In this document: piece after piece, positions 1 through 7,400 of the stretch
How the letters are laid out: every line of letters begins with the position of its first letter
Position numbering within the stretch: position 1 is the first letter of the stretch
Assembly (NCBI GenBank): GCA_021106755.1
Contig: JAIOTM010000447.1
Location: forward strand, 1-10,297
Length of the DNA: 10,297 nt
Direction: 5' to 3'
DNA from: Candidatus Cloacimonadota bacterium
Lineage (GTDB): Bacteria; Cloacimonadota; Cloacimonadia; Cloacimonadales; JAIOQZ01
The notes under the pieces: model-generated
Told to the model about the DNA's origin: nothing
The model's database searches: none
What the model saw: the letters and a program-made list of their open reading frames with translations, nothing else
Made by a program: the position numbers and the translations under genes

Positions 1-81
1 AATGCTAATTGCATTGGCACGTGACTGAAGTTCAATTCGGTCGGACTCGGATAATATGACTTTTCGTGATTTTCTTCCCAT
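1..81 (-). CDS. IS630-like transposase, N-terminal fragment (cut by window edge)
   Basis: Twenty-seven codons run from an ATG at 81 to the window edge without a stop. They begin MGRKSRKVILSESDRIEL and continue with a basic, Ala-rich stretch (SRANAISI). The pattern of a short basic start, then an LS-x-x-[DE]-R-x-x-L helix and a basic segment is what I know from the helix-turn-helix N-terminus of IS630/Tc1-mariner transposases. The match rests on memory of the family and only 27 residues, so another HTH protein is possible. There is no Shine-Dalgarno sequence before the ATG. The catalytic DDE domain would lie outside the window, and no terminal inverted repeat or TA target duplication could be confirmed. 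Confidence 0.45.
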   Translation of the reverse strand, partial: MGRKSRKVILSESDRIELQSRANAISI

Positions 82-87
82 GAGACA

Positions 88-115
88 ACTATATTTTCGG
101 ACGTTTACTTGTCAA
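88..115 (-). promoter_or_regulatory. Sigma-70-type promoter for the left-edge transposase-like gene
   Basis: Read on the minus strand there is a perfect TTGACA (115-110), a 16-base spacer and TATAGT (93-88). The expected transcription start falls at about position 81, the A of the ATG of the downstream frame, which would make the mRNA leaderless or nearly so. The spacing is seen directly; promoter activity is inferred. Confidence 0.5.
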
Positions 116-125
116 TCTTTACACT

Positions 126-158
126 AGTCGATTACGACTTCCCCCCTTATCATGGGGG
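126..158. repeat. Two adjacent inverted repeats downstream of the motB-like gene
   Basis: AGTCG and CGACT flank a 4-base loop (126-139). A run of C and a run of five G flank a 7-base loop (142-146 and 154-158). The second hairpin is strong but has no U-tract on either side, so it is not a textbook intrinsic terminator. It lies 58 bases past the stop of the motB-like gene, at the border with the transposase-like gene. It could end the operon, insulate the element or form part of the element end; the sequence does not decide. Confidence 0.4.
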
Positions 159-215
159 TAAAAGACCGCAATTCATCACTTTACACTTGAGAAGGAACTT
201 GTTTCAAAGAACCTT

Positions 216-797
216 TTATTCTGCGGAAACTTCCACAAGTCTTATTTCAATTCGTTCGTTTAGTTTGCGATTCTCGTCACGGTCGTTAGGTACTTTAGGT
301 TTTTCTCCTCCGTAACCCATAATCTGTATTTGATCCGGCGCGAACATATCGTTCTGAATGAAGAACCGGGCTATGGCATTGGCACGAGTTACAGATAAAT
401 CCCAGTTTGAAGCATAAGAAGGATGGTTCCTGAGTGGAATATTGCTGGTGTGTCCTTCAACGCGGATTTGCCAGTTTCCATTACGATTCATCTTCTCCAT
501 AATCGCGGAAGCAACTTCAAATAACTCTTTCTCGGCAGCATGTAGCAATACAGCTTCGCCTTTGCCAAACAGATTGCCCTGCAACGTTATAACATTAGTC
601 GTATCAATTTCGTAAATTGAATGCGCGACTCTATCCTGATTCAGAGTATAGAAGTTGTAGAAAATCGTAAAAACAAGAATCAATATCATAAGGTTTGCAA
701 AGGGGAACAGTGTATCTGTCCAGTTATCTTCTTCTGTCCAGTCTGGATGTGATTCCATCGACTTCAGTCTATCAGCATTGAAACTAAAGATACTCAT
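216..797 (-). CDS. MotB-like stator subunit with OmpA peptidoglycan-binding domain; ion-site Asp replaced by Asn
   Basis: This 193-residue protein has the MotB/PomB layout: a short cytoplasmic N-terminus, one membrane helix (about 31-50), a short linker, and a C-terminal OmpA-like domain (about 85-190). The OmpA domain shows VEGHTSNIPL, N-W-D-LS-x-x-RA, GYGGEKP and a final NERIEIRL, the family signature for binding peptidoglycan. Family members carry F-[AS]-D-L-M-T-L-L-L at the start of the helix, where Asp binds the driving ion. Here the segment is FANLMILIL, so Asp becomes Asn35 (codon AAC at 695-693). Asp28 lies seven residues earlier, two helical turns away on the same face. The ATG follows a weak GGGTG ribosome site, 12 bases after the motA-like stop. 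It is the last gene of the operon. Inference: it anchors a stator to the wall; whether it conducts ions is open. Confidence 0.85.
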   Translation of the reverse strand: MSIFSFNADRLKSMESHPDWTEEDNWTDTLFPFANLMILILVFTIFYNFYTLNQDRVAHSIYEIDTTNVITLQGNLFGKGEAVLLHAAEKELFEVASAIMEKMNRNGNWQIRVEGHTSNIPLRNHPSYASNWDLSVTRANAIARFFIQNDMFAPDQIQIMGYGGEKPKVPNDRDENRKLNERIEIRLVEVSAE

Positions 798-809
798 AAT
801 GCACCCGCT

Positions 810-1556
810 CTAATAGAGATAGCTGAGCAATTTTTCTCGTGTAATCTGCGAGTTTTCACCTTTCTGTATTGAGAGAACCCCTTCTATGATAATTTCGTTC
901 ACTTTGTTGTTAGTGTGGTTGTTATCCCTTATTTTGCTTGAAAGAGGACGGAACAACAATGCGGTAAGCAGCAATCCATAGAAAGTGGAGAGCAGGGCAA
1001 GTGCCATACTCATAGTGATTTCGCCTGGATCAAAAGCCTCTAATCCCTGATTTATCATAACAACGAGACCTATTACAGTCCCGATAATTCCAAACATAGG
1101 TGCGAAAGAACCGGCTACACGAAATACTCGTTCTCCTGTGCGGTTACGATCTGATACTGCTTTACTCTCACGCGTCAGTATCACTTCAATCCTTTCCGCT
1201 TTTACATCTTCCGCAATCAGAGAAAGTCCCCTTTCGAGAATGGGAACACGTTTCACATCCTTGTTCTGTAGCAACGATTCAAAACTGCTTGTTCGGGCAG
1301 CCTTACTGAGATTAACCACAATCTCTATCGCGTTTCTCGGAGAACAGGAGGAAGCCGTGAATATTGCTGAGAATGAGGTAATCGCGTCAAAAATCGCGGT
1401 TGATGAAAACGAGATTAAAATAGCCGCGAGAGTACCTCCCAGCACAATAAGCATGGCAGGTAGATTGATGAAATCGACAATTGTATCCTGATTGGCAATG
1501 CCGATTATGATAATACCGAAACCAATGATAAATCCCAAAATTGTGCTGAGTTTCAT
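810..1556 (-). CDS. MotA/TolQ/ExbB-family proton-channel subunit (MotA-like stator)
   Basis: This 248-residue protein has four membrane helices at about 5-22, 32-52, 148-170 and 181-203, with a cytoplasmic loop between helices 2 and 3 as in MotA/PomA. Helix 3 carries FAPMFGIIGTVIGLVVMI and helix 4 carries MALALLSTFYGLLL, followed by RPLSSKIR; both are close to family consensus. The loop has SPRNAIEIV and then AARTSSFESLL. Arg88 lines up with E. coli MotA Arg90, which acts on FliG, while the Glu98 position appears to be Leu96 (hand alignment). The loop length favours MotA over TolQ/ExbB. It starts 10 bases after the rotor-like gene, and its AAGGGATG ribosome site overlaps that gene's stop codon, which suggests coupled translation. 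It would form the ion-driven stator ring with the following MotB-like protein. Confidence 0.88.
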   Translation of the reverse strand: MKLSTILGFIIGFGIIIIGIANQDTIVDFINLPAMLIVLGGTLAAILISFSSTAIFDAITSFSAIFTASSCSPRNAIEIVVNLSKAARTSSFESLLQNKDVKRVPILERGLSLIAEDVKAERIEVILTRESKAVSDRNRTGERVFRVAGSFAPMFGIIGTVIGLVVMINQGLEAFDPGEITMSMALALLSTFYGLLLTALLFRPLSSKIRDNNHTNNKVNEIIIEGVLSIQKGENSQITREKLLSYLY

Positions 1557-1566
1557 GATTCATCCC

Positions 1567-2952
1567 TTATTTATAGTTTAGTTGCTTACGGATGGTCAGT
1601 AGCATGCGATTCCGATAGTTTTGCTGCTGTTCGCTTGTGAGTGGTCCAAGTACATCCATATCTTCTTTTATAATGAGGATAGAACGATCAGACATCAACC
1701 CGAAGAAACGTTCCTGCAAACTATCCTCCACACTCAGAAGGAAGTAAACAAGCATCTGTTGATCCACGCTTTTGATAATCGTATCAATTACCTGATCTTC
1801 AATTTTTTGAAGGTCTTCTAATAACAAAATCTTGTCACGGATTTCATTAGCAATCGTGGGATTCTTTGATTCAACAGTTTTAAAGAATACTTCGGTTTGT
1901 TGTGCCGGAAGCTTATTGATGATTTTGATAAGTGCCTTTTTTCCGTCGAACTTAATCTGATTGTCTTCAACAAGCTGTTTGAACTTATTAAACAAGTCCT
2001 TCCGCAACAATTGAACTTCGCTCTTGCTTTTCTGCGTTGATTTCAGGAATTGTTCGATAATTGGCTTGCTGTTCGGGCATTCTTCAAAGAATTTATCAAC
2101 GAAATCGGGAGAGATTGCTGCCAGTACAAAGGCTTGGTTCTCAACAGATTCGCTATTAATCAACTTGATAAAGTCCGCAACATTAAGCTCTTCGGCAAAA
2201 GTGAAGTCCATAGATTCGTTATATAGCTTCTCCTGTTGCTCCAGAACCTGTACAGGGAATGGAGCATGCTTATTAACCTGTAATCCTGATAGACTTTCGT
2301 CCAGTGCTTCCATGTGTCCCGTAAGAGACGACAATATGCGAACCACACTGTCGATACCTGCAATATTGATACTCTGCATCGCTTCCACAAGCTCTTTTAT
2401 CTTCAAATGGAAGAGGATATAGAACGCAATCAGTACAATCAGAAAAAGGATAGCAAAAAACAGAGGAGAGGTAAAGAACCCACCTTTGTCTTCGTCTGCC
2501 ACATCAAGTTCGGGACGAATCTCCAGAACATCTTTTTCCAGAATATTCAGACGTTCCCATTTGATAATATTCTCTTTGATGTAGTTCTGTTTCTCTTCTG
2601 AGAGATTCTGGTCAACATATACGATTATCTTCTTTTGCAGAATAATCGTCGGCATTGTAGGTTGTTCCTCAATATTTGGAGCGAGAACACCCTTGGACTT
2701 TGCAATGGGAAGTCCTGGTAAGCTGTGTTTCTTATCCAGTTCGTGCCCAAAGGGAACAAGCCCATCCGAAGGGAATCTCAGGCTGAGGTCAACAATTACA
2801 ACAGTTTTTCCGGCTATTGGTTCCAGATACTTCTCAATGCGTTCTTCCAGGTCTTTTTCGGCAAACAGCCCAGAAAGCGACTCGTAATCCTGAGCGTTCA
2901 GTGCCGTACACACGAGTGCGACCAGTACCAGTAAAATCACTCTTGCTTTCAT
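1567..2952 (-). CDS. FliF-like/FliG-like fusion: membrane-anchored rotor protein
   Basis: This 461-residue protein has a signal peptide (1-20), a periplasmic domain (about 35-148), one membrane helix (about 163-183) and a cytoplasmic region. The periplasmic part starts LEERIEKYLEPIAGKTVVIV and ends with KKIIVYVDQNLSEEKQNYI just before the membrane, resembling the RBM3 ring-building domain of FliF. From about 265 to 461 it resembles FliG middle and C-terminal domains: NEIRDKILLLEDL, then IIKSVDQQMLVYFL, then GLMSDRSILIIKEDMDVLGP. Against E. coli FliG, Arg281 is kept (Arg423), Asp288 and Asp289 are Glu430 and Asp431, while Lys264 and Arg297 are Leu and Thr. The FliM-binding EHPQR motif is not recognisable. 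RBM1, RBM2 and the usual FliF C-terminal tail are absent. The ATG has an AAAAGGAT ribosome site. Inference: a self-contained rotor facing the MotA-like loop. Confidence 0.78.
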   Translation of the reverse strand: MKARVILLVLVALVCTALNAQDYESLSGLFAEKDLEERIEKYLEPIAGKTVVIVDLSLRFPSDGLVPFGHELDKKHSLPGLPIAKSKGVLAPNIEEQPTMPTIILQKKIIVYVDQNLSEEKQNYIKENIIKWERLNILEKDVLEIRPELDVADEDKGGFFTSPLFFAILFLIVLIAFYILFHLKIKELVEAMQSINIAGIDSVVRILSSLTGHMEALDESLSGLQVNKHAPFPVQVLEQQEKLYNESMDFTFAEELNVADFIKLINSESVENQAFVLAAISPDFVDKFFEECPNSKPIIEQFLKSTQKSKSEVQLLRKDLFNKFKQLVEDNQIKFDGKKALIKIINKLPAQQTEVFFKTVESKNPTIANEIRDKILLLEDLQKIEDQVIDTIIKSVDQQMLVYFLLSVEDSLQERFFGLMSDRSILIIKEDMDVLGPLTSEQQQNYRNRMLLTIRKQLNYK

Positions 2953-2969
2953 TCTTTTATCCTTTTCTG

Positions 2970-4436
2970 CTAATATTTCGGCAGGAAGTCGTCCACACCG
3001 TTATAGATGTTTTCCAGCACTTTATTTAACTCTTCGTTTTTCGAGTAAACTTTCTTCGCCTTCTCCCAATAATCAAACGCTAACTCCGAATCCCCCATCT
3101 TATAGTAAATAGAACCGAGGATTATATAGGATAGAGCGAGTTTGGGAGCAATGTCAACAGCCCGTTCACATTCCTGAATTGATTTCTTATAGTCGCCAGC
3201 ATAGTAGTAACGAAGACCATCTACAAGATGATCCACAGACGCACGGTTCATGCTGTCATACTCTTTGACTTTTACAATTTCAAGCTGTTCCTGAAGCCGC
3301 TGTTGCATAAGTTCTTCGTCTATAACTTTTTCGAACACGGCTATTGTATCGTAAATGGTTCTTTCGCGGTAAACAGTATCTATTACTGCTTTTTCTACAT
3401 AGATTGTGTCACCCAGACCACCATATAAACCAAACTCTTCGGGGAAGTAGAAAGGCAATTCGTCCGCGGTAGCCTTGACTTTTCCGAAATCAATTTTAAC
3501 GCCAAAGTAGTGGTCTCCGTATTCCGATTCAAGATCGTTACCCCAACTGAAAGTATCATCGGAGGAGTCTCCGCCCATTGGAAATTGCACTGTATAGTCA
3601 AGCGCGATAGCGAAAGTATGAATGTTGAATAATTCGTCAGCGTCTTGCTTTGGCGTTCCGTACCTGTTATTGGCATATAGATTAACACCAAAACCAGCAG
3701 TGAAATTACCGTTGTTTAAACCAGTACGCAGGAAAAGGTTGTCGTAAACATGAACTTCTGTTCCGAGAGAAATAAGAATGTTGGGATTGTCCTCATCCAT
3801 CTCATACAGGAAATCTCCTGCAAAAGTAAACTGGTTGATAGAATACGCGGTACCAAACCCAAAGGTCATAGGCATCTGTGATTTCTCATTCCAGTCTGTT
3901 GCAAGATCTGGTCGCAGAAGATTGCGAACGATTGCTCCAATGGAAAATCCCGGCACCTGTACAGGTATCCAGGCAAAGCCCAAATCAATGTCGATACCAT
4001 TCTTATTCTCGGAAATCTCGCTGTAGTTGAGCCTGAACATATTGAGGCTGAGTCCCGCGTATAGCTGGTTCTCCATAAAGCCTTGCCCATAAGCCAAGCC
4101 AAACTTACCTTCTTCGTAGCCTTCCGAGTCAAACAGCCCACCACTAAGCGCAATCGTACCGATTTTCTTTATCGGAATTCCAAAATATGTGAAATTCTGA
4201 TAAATATCATCGTTGTCTAATTGAACTGAGTAATGCCTTGAATCGGTGAGCAGTTGATACCTGTTCATCGTGCCGAGCAGTGCCGGATTCCAAACTGAAG
4301 CCGAAGCGTCACGGGATGACGCGATTCCCACACCACCCATAGACGTATTGCGTATTCCGCCGTTATCGAAATCGTAAGCGGAGCACAACAAAGGCAGGAC
4401 GAGGAGAGTGAATAGAAATATTTTTTTCATTTTCAT
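2970..4436 (-). CDS. PorV-like outer-membrane beta-barrel protein with C-terminal TPR domain
   Basis: The protein has 488 residues from the chosen ATG. A signal peptide (MKMKKIFLFTLLVLPLLCSA) precedes GGIRNTSMGGVGIASSRDAS and WNPALL, the N-terminal signature of PorV/UPF0164-type outer-membrane barrels. Alternating amphipathic strands run to about residue 325. A linker at about 343-370 repeats D-T-[IV] with charged residues (DTIYVEKAVIDTVYRERTIYDT), then a charged helix leads to two TPR-like repeats (about 400-480; YAGDYKKSIQECERAVDIAP is one helix pair). The barrel sits in the outer membrane with the TPRs presumably in the periplasm. Position 4430 is an equally good second ATG; a TTG at 4451 inside the previous gene is less likely because both ATGs have AAGG sites at 7-8 bases. 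Context suggests it exports, anchors or contacts the adhesin encoded just upstream, and may link it to the motor-like proteins. Confidence 0.75.
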   Translation of the reverse strand: MKMKKIFLFTLLVLPLLCSAYDFDNGGIRNTSMGGVGIASSRDASASVWNPALLGTMNRYQLLTDSRHYSVQLDNDDIYQNFTYFGIPIKKIGTIALSGGLFDSEGYEEGKFGLAYGQGFMENQLYAGLSLNMFRLNYSEISENKNGIDIDLGFAWIPVQVPGFSIGAIVRNLLRPDLATDWNEKSQMPMTFGFGTAYSINQFTFAGDFLYEMDEDNPNILISLGTEVHVYDNLFLRTGLNNGNFTAGFGVNLYANNRYGTPKQDADELFNIHTFAIALDYTVQFPMGGDSSDDTFSWGNDLESEYGDHYFGVKIDFGKVKATADELPFYFPEEFGLYGGLGDTIYVEKAVIDTVYRERTIYDTIAVFEKVIDEELMQQRLQEQLEIVKVKEYDSMNRASVDHLVDGLRYYYAGDYKKSIQECERAVDIAPKLALSYIILGSIYYKMGDSELAFDYWEKAKKVYSKNEELNKVLENIYNGVDDFLPKY

Positions 4437-4447
4437 TACCTTACCTT
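4437..4447 (-). promoter_or_regulatory. Double ribosome-binding site deciding the start of the PorV-like gene
   Basis: The minus strand reads AAGGTAAGGTA immediately before ATGAAAATG. The first AAGG is 7 bases from the ATG at 4436, the second is 8 bases from the in-frame ATG at 4430. The stop codon of the adhesin gene (4443-4441) lies inside the site, so reinitiation by terminating ribosomes is likely. Confidence 0.55.
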
Positions 4448-7400
4448 GCAACGATTATACTGCCTTGATACAGTCTGCCGTTTATATTGAACTGATAGAT
4501 ATAGAAACCGCCTTTAACCAGATTGCCACTGTTATCCTTAGCCTTCCAGTTAGTCTTTTTGGAGTCTGGTGCGTAATCAAAAACTACAAGGTCTTTAATC
4601 AGTTTGCCTTTGCGGTTGAGTATCTTACCGCTTATCTGAGAAATTTCTTCCTGAGTGAAGATGTATATCTCAGAGGAAAAAGAATTGGAAGAACTCAATG
4701 TGTGGAAATCAATCATTATTTGTTCGCTCTTGATATCTGATGTAACGGTCAATGTTACATTAATATCAATAGTCCAACGTCTCACTCCGTTTGTAATCAA
4801 GAAAGTCATATCTGCTTCTCCGACCCAGTTGCTGGGTGGAGAGATTGTAGCTATAAGGTCGGTATTAGTTATTTCTACCCATGATGTATAATCACTGTTC
4901 ACGGTTAGAGTATAAGTGTCAAATGGTAATGTCGGTTCAACAAACGCTTCCTTGAAATCAATTACTATCTGCCCATTCATCTTCAGGGAATAATTGGTTT
5001 CAAACTCTGTTTTAAGTTGAGGTGCTATGTTGGGGTCAGTCGGATTAACCTTGATGACTACATCATCACTGTCGGTATTTGTATTATCATTTTCATCTGT
5101 AATGGTGAAAGTGATAGTTTCTTCGCCTATCCATCCCGCTATGGAGCTGAATGTTACTCCCGAACCGTTAATCTCTATTGCCACATTGATGTTATTACTG
5201 GCTACTAATTCAAAACTGACAGCTTCCGGATTTGTGATATATGTCAGAAAATCCACATACAGGTTATTATTTACATCAAATTCCAGACTTTGGGCTGGAA
5301 GATTCAGTTGAAGTGGATCTGGTTCGGATGTTATCCTGACCACGACATATCCGAAAGCACTGGCTCTGCTCAGGGGGGTAGCAAAATGTGCCGATTTGCT
5401 TGTTTTGCTTATACTACTTGCGCGGGTAACATCATCAAATACTGTAAACATGATTGTTTCCTCGCCGTTCCAGTCCGGTTCTCCCGTAAAGGTGACAACA
5501 GTTCCGGATATCTCAACGAAGATGTTGTTATTTCCGCTGGCAACAAGACGTAAAGCGTCACCGTCAAGATCACTGATATATCCTTCCGCGGCAAAATCAA
5601 CTACCTGTTCACCATCTTCAGGGAATGAGAACAGAGCGGGTAAGTTGATTGTCGGTGCATCGTTTACCGGGTTTATGATGATATCGCAGGTTTGGAAATC
5701 GGAGTCATTATTTTCATCAGTAACAGTAAACTGTACGTTGGCAACCGTTCCATTCCAATCAGGAATAGTGTTGGTAATTGTTACCGAACCAAAATTACTT
5801 GTATCTATAGTAATCTGATTTGTATCGTAGTTAGAAGCACTTACTGACAGCACAGCTCCGGGGTCTGGATCAGTGGCGTAAGCATTGAAATCTATAGTAA
5901 GGGTCTCGTCTTCGTTGAAAGAAAAACTGGCAGGGAGATTAATCTGCGGAGCATCGTTTGCCTGAGTAACAATTACCAGAACATCGTCGAACGCGCTTGC
6001 CCTGTTCATGGGGACAACAGGATTCGCCGTTTTACTGGCACGATTCTGGCTTCTGCTACTTCCGCGTGTAATATCATCAAACACTGTAAATGTGATTGTT
6101 TCCTGCCCATTCCATTCCGCGTTAGCTGTAAGGGTAACAATTGTTCCTGTTATGCTGACGATTATGGAAGTGTTTCCGCTGGCGGTAAGGGTTAACAAAT
6201 CACCTTCTGGATCGCTGATATATCCCGCCGCGTCAAAATCAATTATAAGCTGATCATCTTCAGCGAAAGAGAATTGTGGTGGCAGAATTATTGTTGGCGC
6301 GTCGTTTACCGGCATTATATCAATATCACATGCCTGTCCTACGGAAGCTCCATGCTCATCGGTAACAGTAAACAGTACGTTGGCAAATGTTCCATTCCAG
6401 TTAGCCATGTTATTGGTAATTGTTACAGCACTGAAAACACTCGTGTCTATAGTCAGTAATATTGCATCATAGTTAGAAGCCGTCAGCGACAGGAGAGCAA
6501 AAGGATCGGGGTCGCTGGCGTAAACATTGAAGTCTATAGTAAGGATCTCGTCTTCGTCAAAGTTGAATGCCGTTGGAAGCGACATCACCGGAGGATGATT
6601 TGTTTCCACTATGAAGTAGTACTCGTTGCCGACAACCATTGAGTTGTTGCTGTAATCGGTGGCATCCACATGTACAAACACAGAATCGCCAAAATTATAA
6701 TCGAATCCCGGATCGAAACTAACTCTGTAGTCCCAGTCGTAAAGATCGGGGTTGCCGATTAACACGAACGATAATAAATCGTTACTATACATATTGTTGG
6801 TAGTACCGTTAATCACGGTATAAATAACAACTGAACTGGTGTCAACCCCAGCAGCTTCATCCAGCAGGTCTAATTGAATAGTTGGATGTATGGGAGCGTT
6901 TTGCTGACCGTTAGACGGACTCAGTGCGACCATACTCGGGGGAATATTATCTGTGTGTGTAAAGAAGTGATAGAAAAACGTTGTCGCGTTATCGAAATTA
7001 TCCGCAACATTAACGATAACATTAATGGAATCCCCCCAATTAAAATGAGCATGAGGGTCTCCGAAAGGATTCACTACGACATTATAACCTACCTCAAAAC
7101 CATCGTTATCAGTCAACAACGTATATTCGAAATTCCCATAAGTGAAAATCTCGCTGTTTGCCTGTACGGATACGAGATTAATATTTACTCCTGATTGCAA
7201 GTCGAAAACATTGAACGAAATATTTGTCCAGGTGCTTACTTCGGTTTCACAGGGATAAGGAATCATTCCTGAAAGATATGGTACAACAATGTCATTGAAA
7301 GTAGAGAACCAGTAGTGCTGGCTATCCATAGCATTACCTTCCATATCCGAAGCATTTATTTCGATATTGATAGTGTCCCCATAATCAAAGTCGTAGCCAA

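Noticed and set aside
142..158. C-run/G-run hairpin as a rho-independent terminator of the operon
   Set aside because: The stem is strong but no U-tract follows it on either strand, so it is listed only as an inverted repeat.
1100..1491. Plus-strand open frames opposite the motA-like gene
   Set aside because: They lie antisense to a well-conserved protein, lack recognisable motifs and are what the opposite strand of a coding region gives by chance. The same holds for all plus-strand frames opposite the other genes.
216..1556. TolQR or ExbBD system
   Set aside because: The MotB-like protein has a full OmpA peptidoglycan-binding domain and the MotA-like protein has four helices with a MotA-type loop, and the operon contains a FliG-like protein. 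No TolA, TonB or Pal is present.
810..2952. The MotA/MotB-like pair as a Zorya-type phage defence system
   Set aside because: Zorya pairs ZorAB with nucleases or helicases and ZorA has a long cytoplasmic tail. Here the MotA-like protein has normal length and the neighbours are a rotor-like protein, a barrel and an adhesin.
2970..4451. TTG at 4451 as the start of the PorV-like gene
   Set aside because: It would overlap the adhesin gene and add five residues before the signal peptide, while two ATGs with good AAGG sites lie directly downstream.
5314..6597. Module repeats as a CRISPR array or intergenic repeat family
   Set aside because: The repeats are protein modules in a continuous open frame with long diverged copies, not short identical repeats with unique spacers.
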